From the NCBI RefSeq assembly GCF_005869875.1, contig NZ_VAWG01000011.1, forward strand, positions 1-64,000: a stretch of DNA of 64,000 nt, read 5' to 3'. Under the pieces are notes generated by a model. That model was given only the letters and a program-made list of their open reading frames with translations. It did not search any database and was not told the origin of the DNA. Both the position numbers and the translations under genes were made by a program. The stretch comes from Paenibacillus pinistramenti. GTDB lineage: Bacteria; Bacillota; Bacilli; Paenibacillales; Paenibacillaceae. Shown in pieces: positions 31,838 to 40,221 of the stretch (within the stretch, counting starts at the first letter, position 1; every line of letters begins with the position of its first letter).

Positions 31838-34000
31838 ATGGAGTCTGCAAAGAAACCGTTTGGCAAAATACTGGCTGCAGCAATTGTTGCTGCAGGTATG
31901 CTTCCAGGGCTGGCTGGAGGAGCGGCAGCTGCCGATACCCCGGAGAGCACGGGAGCTTCAAAGGGGTTTGAGCTCCGGATCTTACATACGAACGATACCC
32001 ACGCCCATTTGGATAATATCGCCCGCCGGGTCTCAGCGGTCAATGCGGCCAGAAATGACAGCACACTGCTGCTGGATGCGGGGGATGTTTTTGCCGGGAC
32101 CTTGTATTTCAATCAGTATAACGGGCTTGCAGATCTGTACTTCATGAATCAAATGGGCTACGACGCCATGACGTTCGGCAATCATGAGTTTGACAAAGGA
32201 CCTCAGACGCTGGCTGATTTTGTGAAGCAGGCCAAGTTCCCGTTTGTAAGCGCCAATATCGATTTCAGCACCGAGCCTGCGTTGAGCGTAAGCACGCATG
32301 AAACGATCGGTGACCCGGGAGAGGACGGTCAAATCTATCCGGCGATTATTAAAGAAGTGAATGGAGAACAAGTCGGGATTATCGGCCTGACGACTCCGGA
32401 ATCCTCGGTTCTGTCTTCTCCAGGTCCGAATATAACATTCAAGGATGAAGTGGAAAGCGCCCAGAAGCAGGTTGACGCGCTTGAAGCTGCGGGAATCAAT
32501 AAGATCATCGCTTTGACGCATCTGGGATATACGGTTGACCAGCAGCTGGCTGACGCTGTTGAAGGCCTGGATGTTATCGTTGGCGGGCACTCCCATACCC
32601 AGCTTGACGATGCAGAGGTGCATCACGCTGATCAGGAGCCGACGCTGATTGTGCAGACCGGTGAATACGATAATAACCTGGGCCAGCTGGATGTTACCTT
32701 TGACGAGAAAGGCGTGCTGACGGCCTGGAAGGATCAGCTGATTGCACTGGATGCCAAGGACGACGCGGGGAACTATGTGATCAAAGGCGATGCGGATTCG
32801 GAAGCCAAACTGGCTGAATATGCCGCTTCGTTAGAAGAATTAAAGAAGACCGTTGTCGGTGAGACAGACGTCGAGCTTGACGGTGAGCGGGACCATGTCC
32901 GTAAGCAGGAGACGAATCTGGGCGACCTGGTCGCTGACGGCATGCGGGCCAAGGTAATGAGCATCGTTCATGAGCCAAGTGCCAAAGGATATGTAACGAT
33001 TCAGAACGGTGGAGGCATCCGTGCATCCATCGGCGCAGGCGACATCACGCTTGGCGATCTGCTCACCACCATGCCTTTTGGCAATAACTTGTCGGCTCTA
33101 AAGATGACCGGGCAAGAAATTACAGCCGCTTTGGAAAATGGGGTGAGCGGGATAGAAGACGGGGCAGGCCGGTTCCCGCAGGTATCGGGCATGCGCTTTT
33201 ACTATGACTCGGCCAAGCAGCCTGAAGTAGTAGACGACGTAACCGGGGAGAAGAAGCAGGAAGGACAGCGGATTGTAAAAGTCCAAATCCAGAATGAAGA
33301 CGGCACTTATACCGATCTAGATCCAAACGCCTATTATATCGTAGCAACCAATTCCTACATGGCAGGCGGCGGTGATTTCTACAGCTCGATGAAGCAGGCC
33401 AAAGACGATGGACGTTACTATGAGCTGAATCTGGTTGACTATGAAGTGTTCCATGAATATCTGGATAAGGTAGGCAAAGTCCAAATAACTAATCAAGGCC
33501 GTATTACGGATTTGAAAGGAGCTGCGCTTCCGGCTGAAGCAGGAGAGGCTGCAGGATCAGATAACGGCGGCAGCAAAATGATCTTCACGGACCTTGGCAA
33601 TGACGCTGACGCCTCGGTGATCCAGGCTGCGGCAGAGGCAGGACTGGTTAAAGGATATGAAGACGGCACCTTCCGTCCCGACCAGCCCGTGACGCGGGCT
33701 GAATTTGCCGTGATGGTGAGCCGTGCGTTCCAGCTGACAGCCTCCGATTCGGAGCTGAGCTTTACCGATGCTGAGAGCATTCCGGCATGGGCGCTGCCTG
33801 CTGTGAAAGCTTTACAAGCTGCCGGGCTGCTGGAAGCCTTCCAGGCAGGTGCCTTTGAACCGGAGCAACAGCTGACTGCTGGTGAAGCGGCGGCGATTAT
33901 TGCCGCTGCTTCAGGCAGTGACGCGGCTGCAGCCCCGGCTGATGGCGGAGATCTGACGCGAAGAGACGTGGTGTTCATGCTGGCTGCGGCAGTGAAATAA
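31838..34000 (+). CDS. Secreted 5'-nucleotidase (UshA/YfkN-like) with SLH cell-wall anchor
   Basis: A 720-residue exported protein. A signal peptide (ILAAAIVAAGMLPGLAGGAAAA) precedes the metallophosphatase domain: LRILHTNDTHAHLDN, LLDAGDVFAG, TFGNHEFDKG, and GGHSHTQL supply the metal ligands. The C-terminal nucleotidase domain (from about 330) has NLGDLVADGMRAK and VTIQNGGGIRASI, with GGGDFYSS. From about residue 580 one clear SLH motif (FTDLGNDADASVIQAAAEAGLVKGYEDGTFRPDQPVTRAEFAVMVSRAF) and a second, weaker one follow; the third usual copy is reduced to a remnant. It should release phosphate and nucleosides from nucleotides at the cell surface. Start ATG 31838 is 9 bases behind GGAGG; ATG 31829 abuts it. 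Confidence 0.9.
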   Translation: MESAKKPFGKILAAAIVAAGMLPGLAGGAAAADTPESTGASKGFELRILHTNDTHAHLDNIARRVSAVNAARNDSTLLLDAGDVFAGTLYFNQYNGLADLYFMNQMGYDAMTFGNHEFDKGPQTLADFVKQAKFPFVSANIDFSTEPALSVSTHETIGDPGEDGQIYPAIIKEVNGEQVGIIGLTTPESSVLSSPGPNITFKDEVESAQKQVDALEAAGINKIIALTHLGYTVDQQLADAVEGLDVIVGGHSHTQLDDAEVHHADQEPTLIVQTGEYDNNLGQLDVTFDEKGVLTAWKDQLIALDAKDDAGNYVIKGDADSEAKLAEYAASLEELKKTVVGETDVELDGERDHVRKQETNLGDLVADGMRAKVMSIVHEPSAKGYVTIQNGGGIRASIGAGDITLGDLLTTMPFGNNLSALKMTGQEITAALENGVSGIEDGAGRFPQVSGMRFYYDSAKQPEVVDDVTGEKKQEGQRIVKVQIQNEDGTYTDLDPNAYYIVATNSYMAGGGDFYSSMKQAKDDGRYYELNLVDYEVFHEYLDKVGKVQITNQGRITDLKGAALPAEAGEAAGSDNGGSKMIFTDLGNDADASVIQAAAEAGLVKGYEDGTFRPDQPVTRAEFAVMVSRAFQLTASDSELSFTDAESIPAWALPAVKALQAAGLLEAFQAGAFEPEQQLTAGEAAAIIAAASGSDAAAAPADGGDLTRRDVVFMLAAAVK

Positions 34001-34022
34001 AGGCCCGTTTAATATTTCTAAA

Positions 34023-34083
34023 AAAAATACCCCTTGGCGCTTGCCGGAACGTAGACGTTCTGACAAGACCAGGGGGTATTTTT
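34023..34083. terminator. Bidirectional terminator after the 5'-nucleotidase
   Basis: AAAAATACCCCTTGG (34023-34037) pairs with CCAGGGGGTATTTTT (34069-34083), 15 bases with one G-T, and an inner GAACGT/ACGTTC stem. T-runs are present in both directions; the next gene converges. Confidence 0.92.
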
Positions 34084-34121
34084 ACTGGGATAGATTTAGA
34101 GAATATTGCTTGAAAAAGTAA

Positions 34122-35285
34122 TTACCCTTCGCTCAAAGCGTCCCCAGCCAGATTCTGAATGATGGTGTTCTCCATTGGAGGATTGTGCAGGCCTGCGCGG
34201 ACGTCCCGGTAATAGCGCTCCAAGGGCAGGCTGCGGGACAAGCTGGTGCCGCCGACAATGCGCATAGCAAGATCTACGACCCGGATGGCATGGTTGGTCA
34301 CCACATATTTGGCGAGACCTAAATCCGGCTTCATATGAGGCCGGTTATCCGCTTCCTGGTCCCAGCGGGCGGCAGTGGCGAACAGCAGAGAGCGGGCGGT
34401 CCGCAGCTCTGCTTCCATCTGCCCGATTTGCTGCTGGACAGAAGGCAGGGAACTGATCGGCACTGTCAGATTATTCGGCTTGTATGAACGGGCGAAATCC
34501 AGCGCGTAGTCCCGGGCAGCCAAAGCGATGCCCATATAGCAGGCCGGAATATGCAGCAGCCAGCCTGCACCGTCATCTGTGCCTTTGCCGGAGATCCGGT
34601 GGGCGTCGGGGGCGAAAGCGCCGTTTAATACCACGTCATGGCTTCCCGTTCCCCGCATCCCCAGGGTATCCCACGTTTCGATCACACTGACTTTATCTGT
34701 CCTCTCAACGAGGAATTCGGCTGTCGTGTCTTCATCCGGCAGGTAAGCGGTGACGACAAAACGGTCGAGGATCGGCGAAAGGGTGCTGAACGTTTTGCGG
34801 CCTGTGATCAGCCAGCCGTCTTCTGTCCGAACGGCGGTCGTCTCCGGACGCCCGCCCCGGCTGGGACTTCCGGTGGACGCTTCGCTCGCAAACGTATTGA
34901 TCATGGCCCCGTCTGCTGCGACAGACCGGCAGAAGGAGGCGAACAGCTCCTCCGGCCATTTGCCGCTGCTGCGCAAATGCAGGATCTGGCCCAAATGCCA
35001 GCCGACAGCCAGGGCAGTGGAGCCGTCGCCGTAGGCCAGACGTTCCTGGTGCAGAAGAAATTCATACAGCGAGATTTCTTCCCCTCCGTACTTTGTCGGA
35101 ACGGTAAGCTTCAGGTAGCCGGCTTCGCGCAGATCGGCAAAATTTTCAAAAGGAAATGAGCCCTCCCGGTCATGCTTGGCTGCACGCTGCGCAAAGGCTT
35201 CTGCAAGCTCAGCCGTTTTGTATACGCGATCCCGTTCTTCTTCATTCCGAATATATTGATTGATATAACGATTGTCTTTACTCAT
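34122..35285 (-). CDS. Acyl-CoA dehydrogenase family protein
   Basis: A 387-residue flavoprotein-type enzyme: N-terminal helical domain (FAQRAAKHDREGSFPFENFADLREAGYLKLTVPTKYGGEEISLYEFLLHQERLAYGDGSTALAVGWH), beta domain with TEDGWLITGRKTFSTLSP and TWDTLGMRGTGSHDVVLNGAFAP, and C-terminal domain with IRVVDLAMRIVGGTSLSRSLPLERYYRDVRAGLHNPPMENT. The usual catalytic Glu position is not obvious, and the fold is shared by monooxygenase-like relatives (DszC/SfnB, YdbM), so a flavin-dependent desulfurisation or oxidation role is as likely as beta-oxidation. It stands alone, between a terminator and a divergent GH94 gene. Confidence 0.85.
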   Translation of the reverse strand: MSKDNRYINQYIRNEEERDRVYKTAELAEAFAQRAAKHDREGSFPFENFADLREAGYLKLTVPTKYGGEEISLYEFLLHQERLAYGDGSTALAVGWHLGQILHLRSSGKWPEELFASFCRSVAADGAMINTFASEASTGSPSRGGRPETTAVRTEDGWLITGRKTFSTLSPILDRFVVTAYLPDEDTTAEFLVERTDKVSVIETWDTLGMRGTGSHDVVLNGAFAPDAHRISGKGTDDGAGWLLHIPACYMGIALAARDYALDFARSYKPNNLTVPISSLPSVQQQIGQMEAELRTARSLLFATAARWDQEADNRPHMKPDLGLAKYVVTNHAIRVVDLAMRIVGGTSLSRSLPLERYYRDVRAGLHNPPMENTIIQNLAGDALSEG

Positions 35286-35475
35286 AGATCAAACCGCTCC
35301 CTTCCTTTGTCATTATAGCAAATAGGGATGACCGCGTTAAAAGCAGGTTAGCAGAAAGCTCCATTTTCCCGTAATTGTACGTATTCCTGTTATTTTAAAC
35401 GTATACTTGTATGCAACTTCAATTTTCTCCAATTTATACAGCGTCTTTCAAAGTGCAATCCCAACCCGCATAAGG
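35286..35475. other. Divergent gap upstream of the GH94 gene
   Basis: AT-rich, with no gene. It must hold the acyl-CoA dehydrogenase promoter on the reverse strand; no consensus pair stands out. Confidence 0.35.
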
Positions 35476-35525
35476 TATGATCTACTGGAGGTCCTTCAGG
35501 GAAGCCTTTTCAGAAAGCGCTGACA
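35476..35525 (+). promoter_or_regulatory. Possible GH94 promoter with downstream cre-like site
   Basis: TATGAT (35476-35481) is a good -10 without a clear -35. CAGAAAGCGCTGACA (35511-35525) matches the CcpA site WTGNAANCGNWNNCW except in its first two positions and lies about 25-38 bases after the predicted start site, a roadblock position. Confidence 0.4.
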
Positions 35526-35615
35526 AATCCAGCCGGCGAATGAAGAAGCCCCTGCGGGAACACAAGTCAAGTCTCTATTTCTTTAGAAAATTAGAAGGGT
35601 GAGGTGCGCGGTTAC

Positions 35616-38006
35616 ATGATGGGTCCTACTGATGATCAGGAGCGTTATGAATTAACGAGTCCGACTCTGCTTCCGAAAGCTTCAGGATTTCTGTGGAATG
35701 AGAAAATGATGATTCATATGAACTGCCGCGGGTATGCGGTTGCCCAGTTTATGCAGCCCGAACCGGCCAAATATTCGCATGCTCCGAATCTGGAGGCCAA
35801 GACCTTTATGCAGCCGGAGCAGCCTTATTATGCGCATCATCCGGGCCGCTTCGTGTTTGTGAAGGATGAGGAGAGCGGGGAGGTCTTCTCGGCGCCTTAC
35901 GAGCCTGTCCGGGTGCTGCCGGAGGATTATGTGTTTTCAGCCGGCAAGCATGATATTCAGTGGAGGGTCCGGAATCAGGGGCTGTTGATCGAAATGACCC
36001 TAAGCCTGCCGAAAGAAGATGCGCTTGAATTGTGGCGGGTCAAGGTGACAAACCTGTCCCAGGATCAGCGGAAAATCAGCATCTACCCTTATTTTACAAT
36101 CGGTTATATGTCATGGATGAACCAATCCGGGGAATACCGGGGAGATCTTCAGGCCATTGTAGCCTCTTCCGTTACGCCTTATCAGAAATATCAGGATTAC
36201 GATAAAATCAAGCATTTCAGCGACAAAACGTTCCTGCTCGCCGAACAGCGGCCAGATGCCTGGGAAGCGAACCAAGAGGAATTTGAGGGCGAAGGCGGCA
36301 TTATGATGCCGTCTGCGATCCAGTCTGAGCGACTGGCAGGAGGGGAAGCCCGCTATGAAACGCCTGCGGCGGTGCTGCAGTACCGCCTGGATCTTGCGCC
36401 CGGTGAGGAGCGCGAATTCCGGTTTATTTTTGGACCGGCCCATGATGAAGAAGAGATTGCGGGGATTCGCAGGAGGTATTTCACGGATAAAGCTGCGGAA
36501 TATGCATCGGCAGAGGAAGACGGCTTTGTCCGCGCAGAACGCGAGTACGCCGAGTATGTGCTGGAAGGCCGAGGGGTCCTGGAGATCCACACGCCGGACG
36601 CCGATCTCGATAATTTCGTGAATCACTGGCTGCCGCGGCAAATGTACTATCATGGCACAACCAACAGGCTGACGACCGACCCGCAGACCCGGAATTATCT
36701 GCAGGACCATATGGGCATGAGCTACATACGGCCGGAGACAACGCGGGCGGCATTTCTGACGGCGCTGAGCCAGCAGGAGGCAAGCGGGGCGATGCCGGAC
36801 GGGATTATTTTGCACAAGGATGCCGAGCTCAAATATATCAATCAGGTTCCGCATACCGACCACTGCGTCTGGCTGCCGATCTGCCTCAGCACCTATTTAG
36901 ATGAAACGGGTGACTACAGCATTTTGGAAGAGCAGGTGCCTTTCGCGGACAGCAGGGAAACGGCCTCCGTTCTGGAGCATATCAATCTCGCGATGCAGTG
37001 GCTGATCAAGGACCGGAATGACCGGGGACTCAACTATATTAACCAGGGCGACTGGTGCGATCCGATGAACATGGTGGGCTACAAGGGGAAAGGCGTCTCC
37101 GGCTGGCTGACCATTGCGACGGCTTATGCTTTCAGTGTCTGGGCGGATATCTGTGAGCGCAGCGGCCAGCCTGATTCCAGCAAAAAATACCGCCTGGCGG
37201 CCGAAGAGACCAACAATGTGGTCAATCAATACCTGTGGGACGGCGACTGGTATGCGCGTGGAATTACGGATGACGGTGTTACATTCGGGGTCCGAACCGA
37301 CAAGGAAGGGCGCATCTTCATCAATCCGCAGGGATGGGCGCTGCTGAGCGGCGCGGCCGACGAGATCAAGCGGCAGAAGCTGATGCGGGCAGTAGAGGAG
37401 CAGCTTGAGACTCCTTATGGAGTGGAAAAGCTTGCTCCATCCTTCACCGCCATGCGTGAAGACGTGGGAAGGGTGACGCAGAAGCATCCGGGCAGCGCGG
37501 AGAACGGCGCGGTATACAATCATGCGGCAGCTTTTTACATCTATGGTCTATACGCTGCTGGAGAACAGGACAACGCCTATCGCCTGCTGCGGAAAATGCT
37601 GCCGGGACCGGCGCATGAGGACATCGTTCGTCGCGGCCAGCTGCCGGTATTCATTCCGAATTATTACCGGGGCGCTTACCGGCAGTTTCCGAAGACGGCG
37701 GGACGCTCCAGCCACCTGTTCAACACGGGGACCGTCCCTTGGGTCTATCGCTGCCTTGTAGACGGACTGTTTGGTGTGCAGGGTACGAAAGAAGGGCTGC
37801 GCATCAGGCCGCAGCTGCCAACAGACTGGCAGGAAGCTTCGGTGAAACGGACCTTCCGGGGAGCCGAGCTGCAGATTGAGATGAAGCGGGAGCTTGGGAT
37901 TTCGGTACAGGAAGTGTACGTGGACGGCCATTTGGCGGAAGACGGAATCCTGAAGGTTATTCGTCCCGGAGCTGTATACCGGGTAGTAGTGAAGCTCCCC
38001 TCTTAA
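35616..38006 (+). CDS. GH94-like glycoside phosphorylase
   Basis: A 796-residue cytoplasmic enzyme (no signal peptide). It has the N-terminal beta-sandwich (residues about 15-270), a linker helix and an (alpha/alpha)6 barrel with YYHGTTNRLTTDPQTRNYLQDHMG, the probable acid motif NYINQGDWCDPMNMVGYKGKGVSGWLT (Asp in DWCD) and GRSSHLFNTGTVPWVYRCLVDGLFGVQG. Family GH94 enzymes split beta-linked disaccharides with phosphate to a sugar 1-phosphate. The motif DWCDPMN differs from cellobiose (DWND) phosphorylases, so the substrate is open. Start ATG 35616 is 9 bases behind GAGGTG; GTG 35604 overlaps that site. No dedicated sugar transporter is adjacent. Confidence 0.83.
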   Translation: MMGPTDDQERYELTSPTLLPKASGFLWNEKMMIHMNCRGYAVAQFMQPEPAKYSHAPNLEAKTFMQPEQPYYAHHPGRFVFVKDEESGEVFSAPYEPVRVLPEDYVFSAGKHDIQWRVRNQGLLIEMTLSLPKEDALELWRVKVTNLSQDQRKISIYPYFTIGYMSWMNQSGEYRGDLQAIVASSVTPYQKYQDYDKIKHFSDKTFLLAEQRPDAWEANQEEFEGEGGIMMPSAIQSERLAGGEARYETPAAVLQYRLDLAPGEEREFRFIFGPAHDEEEIAGIRRRYFTDKAAEYASAEEDGFVRAEREYAEYVLEGRGVLEIHTPDADLDNFVNHWLPRQMYYHGTTNRLTTDPQTRNYLQDHMGMSYIRPETTRAAFLTALSQQEASGAMPDGIILHKDAELKYINQVPHTDHCVWLPICLSTYLDETGDYSILEEQVPFADSRETASVLEHINLAMQWLIKDRNDRGLNYINQGDWCDPMNMVGYKGKGVSGWLTIATAYAFSVWADICERSGQPDSSKKYRLAAEETNNVVNQYLWDGDWYARGITDDGVTFGVRTDKEGRIFINPQGWALLSGAADEIKRQKLMRAVEEQLETPYGVEKLAPSFTAMREDVGRVTQKHPGSAENGAVYNHAAAFYIYGLYAAGEQDNAYRLLRKMLPGPAHEDIVRRGQLPVFIPNYYRGAYRQFPKTAGRSSHLFNTGTVPWVYRCLVDGLFGVQGTKEGLRIRPQLPTDWQEASVKRTFRGAELQIEMKRELGISVQEVYVDGHLAEDGILKVIRPGAVYRVVVKLPS

Positions 38007-38011
38007 GAGGA

Positions 38012-38054
38012 TGTGATCAAAATCACATGTGCTCCATTTTCCATGAACTATACT
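38012..38054 (+). promoter_or_regulatory. Fnr/CRP-type activated promoter of the V4R gene
   Basis: A perfect palindrome TGTGA-TCAAAA-TCACA (38012-38027; ATGTGAT/ATCACAT extended) fits the Bacillus Fnr consensus. TATACT (38049-38054) is the -10. The start site would be near 38061, which puts the palindrome centre at -41.5, the standard position for activation. Confidence 0.7.
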
Positions 38055-38095
38055 TTCTTCAAGCTAGAGGAGTTACATAGAAAGGTAGATGGAAC

Positions 38096-38548
38096 ATGAG
38101 CAGAGCTGATTTTACATTCGAGGATATGAAATCTATCAATCGGACGAGCCTGGGTGATACCGTGCCCCTGGAACTATTCAGAACAATCCGGTTAATCGGC
38201 ATGTACCAGGGCCTGCCGATGGGCGGGAGAGGAACGACTGCAACAATTGGGCGCAAGATCGGCGAGAATCTTCCCGCTGCCAGCATTGAAGAGCTGTTTG
38301 AGCTCTTCCGGAGCCTGAAGATCGGGCTGCCTTCGATCGTGAAGCAGGATGAACGGACGATCCGTATTGCAGTCGAGGACTGTTTCTGCAAAGGGCTGCC
38401 GGTTCAGGAAGAGAAGATGGTATGCGACCTGGAGGGAGCGATCATGGAAGGGGCCCTGCAGCGCATTCTTAACCGGCCGGTCACAGTGCGTGAAGTAAAA
38501 TGCAATGTGAATGGCGATGAGCACTGCGAGTACGAGGTGCGTCTGTAG
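38096..38548 (+). CDS. V4R-domain protein
   Basis: A 150-residue stand-alone V4R domain. Typical features are the C-terminal half with ...IAVEDCFCKGLPVQEEKMVCDLEGAIMEGALQRILNRPVTVREVKCNVNGDEHCEYEV, where four to five cysteines (CFC, VC, KC, HC) could bind metal or a redox group. V4R domains are found in the XylR/DmpR sensor regions, in BchJ-like proteins and as free-standing proteins in Firmicutes, and bind small hydrophobic molecules or metals. The promoter has an Fnr-type site, so expression may rise at low oxygen. No linked partner gene is visible. Function unknown. Confidence 0.78.
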   Translation: MSRADFTFEDMKSINRTSLGDTVPLELFRTIRLIGMYQGLPMGGRGTTATIGRKIGENLPAASIEELFELFRSLKIGLPSIVKQDERTIRIAVEDCFCKGLPVQEEKMVCDLEGAIMEGALQRILNRPVTVREVKCNVNGDEHCEYEVRL

Positions 38549-38559
38549 ACGAGCCGGAG

Positions 38560-38934
38560 CTACCCCCTGCGGATGAAATCAAGCAGGACGGCGCCATGGT
38601 TATGCACGGGATCTTTGGCCGCATACAGCAGCGTGACGGTTCCGGCGCTGGCCCAGCTGCGGATCTGCGCTGCCAGCCGCTGGCGCTCTGCGTCTTCGGC
38701 AAGCTCGCGCAGGTACTGCTCTTCAAACGCTGCAAACCGTTCCGGGCGGTGAGCGAACCATTTTCGCAGCTCGGGGCTGGGTGCAATCTCTTTGAACCAG
38801 TCGTCAATTGCCGCCTGCTCCCGGCTGATGCCGCGCGGCCACAGGCGGTCCACGAGGATGCGTCTTCCATCCGTGAGAGAGAAGGGGTCATAAATGCGCT
38901 TCAGGCATAGATTATCTTGGGAAAAAGCAGTCAA
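38560..38934 (-). CDS. DUF488 family protein (YeaO-like)
   Basis: A 124-residue protein with the family start LKRIYDPFSLTDGRRILVDRLWPRGISREQAAIDDWFKEIAPSPELRKWFAHRPERFAAFEEQYLREL and end VTLLYAAKDPVHNHGAVLLDFI. DUF488 function is undetermined; the conserved Arg/Asp/His pattern suggests a binding or catalytic pocket. It is convergent with the V4R gene, 11 bases apart, with no terminator stem between. Confidence 0.88.
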   Translation of the reverse strand: MTAFSQDNLCLKRIYDPFSLTDGRRILVDRLWPRGISREQAAIDDWFKEIAPSPELRKWFAHRPERFAAFEEQYLRELAEDAERQRLAAQIRSWASAGTVTLLYAAKDPVHNHGAVLLDFIRRG

Positions 38935-39004
38935 ATTCTATCATCTCCGCAGCCGTCAATTTGTTTTGGGTTATTATACCTTTTCGCAAGTAGTTTGTTA
39001 AATT

Positions 39005-39044
39005 GGTTAATTGTTTAATTGGCAAATTGGCAAATTGGCAAATA
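39005..39044 (+). repeat. 8-base tandem repeat, five degenerate copies
   Basis: Units GGTTAATT, GTTTAATT, GGCAAATT, GGCAAATT and GGCAAATA from 39005 to 39044, in the gap between the divergent DUF488 and copper-amine-oxidase-N genes. Confidence 0.8.
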
Positions 39045-39127
39045 GAAGCAACTTTTTGGACTCCTCCTCCGTCTGAGCCTGTGAGAATGTTAATCACAAC
39101 CCTTAGAAGGGGGAAGGAGTCCGAAGA

Positions 39128-40027
39128 ATGAGAACGAAGACAAAAGTGGTCTATTTGACCCTGATTGGCCTGCTCGGCGCGGCAACAGCCGCCGGGGCCT
39201 CCGGTCTGTCCGCCAAGGTAACCGGTATACTAAGGGGCGATATGAAGGTCACTGTGGATGGACAGGCTGTATCCATGCAGCCTGTCGTCATTAACGGCCA
39301 GGTTTACCTGCCGGCCCGCGCCGAAGCCGAAGCGCTTGGCTATACGTTGAACTATGATGGCGCGAATCGTTCGATCAGTATGGATAAACAGGAGGAGGAA
39401 ACGACGGTTGCTGCTCCCGAAAGTTATTTGCACCAAACAGGAGTTATTGTGAATGTGGCTGAAGCAAGCAGCGGCAGCTGCAAGGTCGAAGTGCTTGGCA
39501 AGGGCGACAACAGCTGGGTCGTGCTGAATGTCGACAAGGACACCGCAATCCTCAACAGCGACGGTACTACGTCAGTTGCAACAGACCTCCAGGCCGGTAT
39601 GAGCATTACTGCTGAATACGGCCCGGTTATGACAAGATCGTATCCGGGACAGTCCCATGCGGCTTCCATTACGGTTAGCGGACAAACGCTCTTCCGGGAG
39701 GACGTTATTCATTCTGTAGAACATACGGCTGATGGCTGGGTGGTCAAATTCGGGGCAACGAAAGACGGAACTTTTACACCTGAACTGACCGTAACTTCCG
39801 GCAAGGAAACAAGCGTGCTGACCCGCGAAGGGCAGCCTGTGAACTGGGAGGATATACAGGCAGGAGACAAAGCGGGCGTCTATTACGGACCCGGCTACAC
39901 AGGCAGCCAAACGCCTGCGAGCCCGCTGTATTACATGGTGCTGCTAAGCGGGGAAGAAACGTTAAACAGCACGGCGCAGACAGCTGACCCGATCAAAGCG
40001 TTTCCAGACGCTGACCCGGCCAAATAA
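39128..40027 (+). CDS. Secreted protein with copper amine oxidase N-terminal domain
   Basis: A 299-residue exported protein with a signal peptide (MRTKTKVVYLTLIGLLGAATAAGA) and a CuAO-N domain around residues 30-80 (VTVDGQAVSMQPVVINGQVYLPARAEAEALGYTLNYD). This domain is common in Paenibacillus surface proteins and does not itself imply amine oxidase activity. Residues 100-280 are a beta-rich region of two similar halves (GVIVNVAEASS...TSVATDLQAGMSITAEYGPVMTRSYPGQ and ...TVTSGKETSVLTREGQPVNWEDIQAGDKAGVYYGPGYTGS) of unknown role. Ribosome site GGAAGGAG. Terminator follows. Confidence 0.82.
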   Translation: MRTKTKVVYLTLIGLLGAATAAGASGLSAKVTGILRGDMKVTVDGQAVSMQPVVINGQVYLPARAEAEALGYTLNYDGANRSISMDKQEEETTVAAPESYLHQTGVIVNVAEASSGSCKVEVLGKGDNSWVVLNVDKDTAILNSDGTTSVATDLQAGMSITAEYGPVMTRSYPGQSHAASITVSGQTLFREDVIHSVEHTADGWVVKFGATKDGTFTPELTVTSGKETSVLTREGQPVNWEDIQAGDKAGVYYGPGYTGSQTPASPLYYMVLLSGEETLNSTAQTADPIKAFPDADPAK

Positions 40028-40044
40028 ATAGATTCCAAGAACAG

Positions 40045-40086
40045 AGAACCTTGCGGACAGACAGCTGCCGCAGGGTTCTTTTGTTT
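40045..40086 (+). terminator. Terminator after the CuAO-N gene
   Basis: AGAACCTTGCGG (40045-40056) pairs with CCGCAGGGTTCT (40068-40079), one G-T pair, followed by TTTTGTTTT. Confidence 0.88.
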
Positions 40087-40221
40087 TGCTCTGCACAAAC
40101 AATTCTATAAAATTTTTACATATTCAGACGAATCCTCTGATCTCCCCCTTACACGTGAAGCTTACACTGACAAAGGTAACCCGTCCGGACAGGACGACTT
40201 TATGTCAAAGGAGGCTTACGA

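Noticed and set aside
40115..40166. PhoP box upstream of ugpA
   Set aside because: TTTACA and CTTACA copies are 33 and 13 bases apart with no conserved units between; the phase match of two is probably chance.
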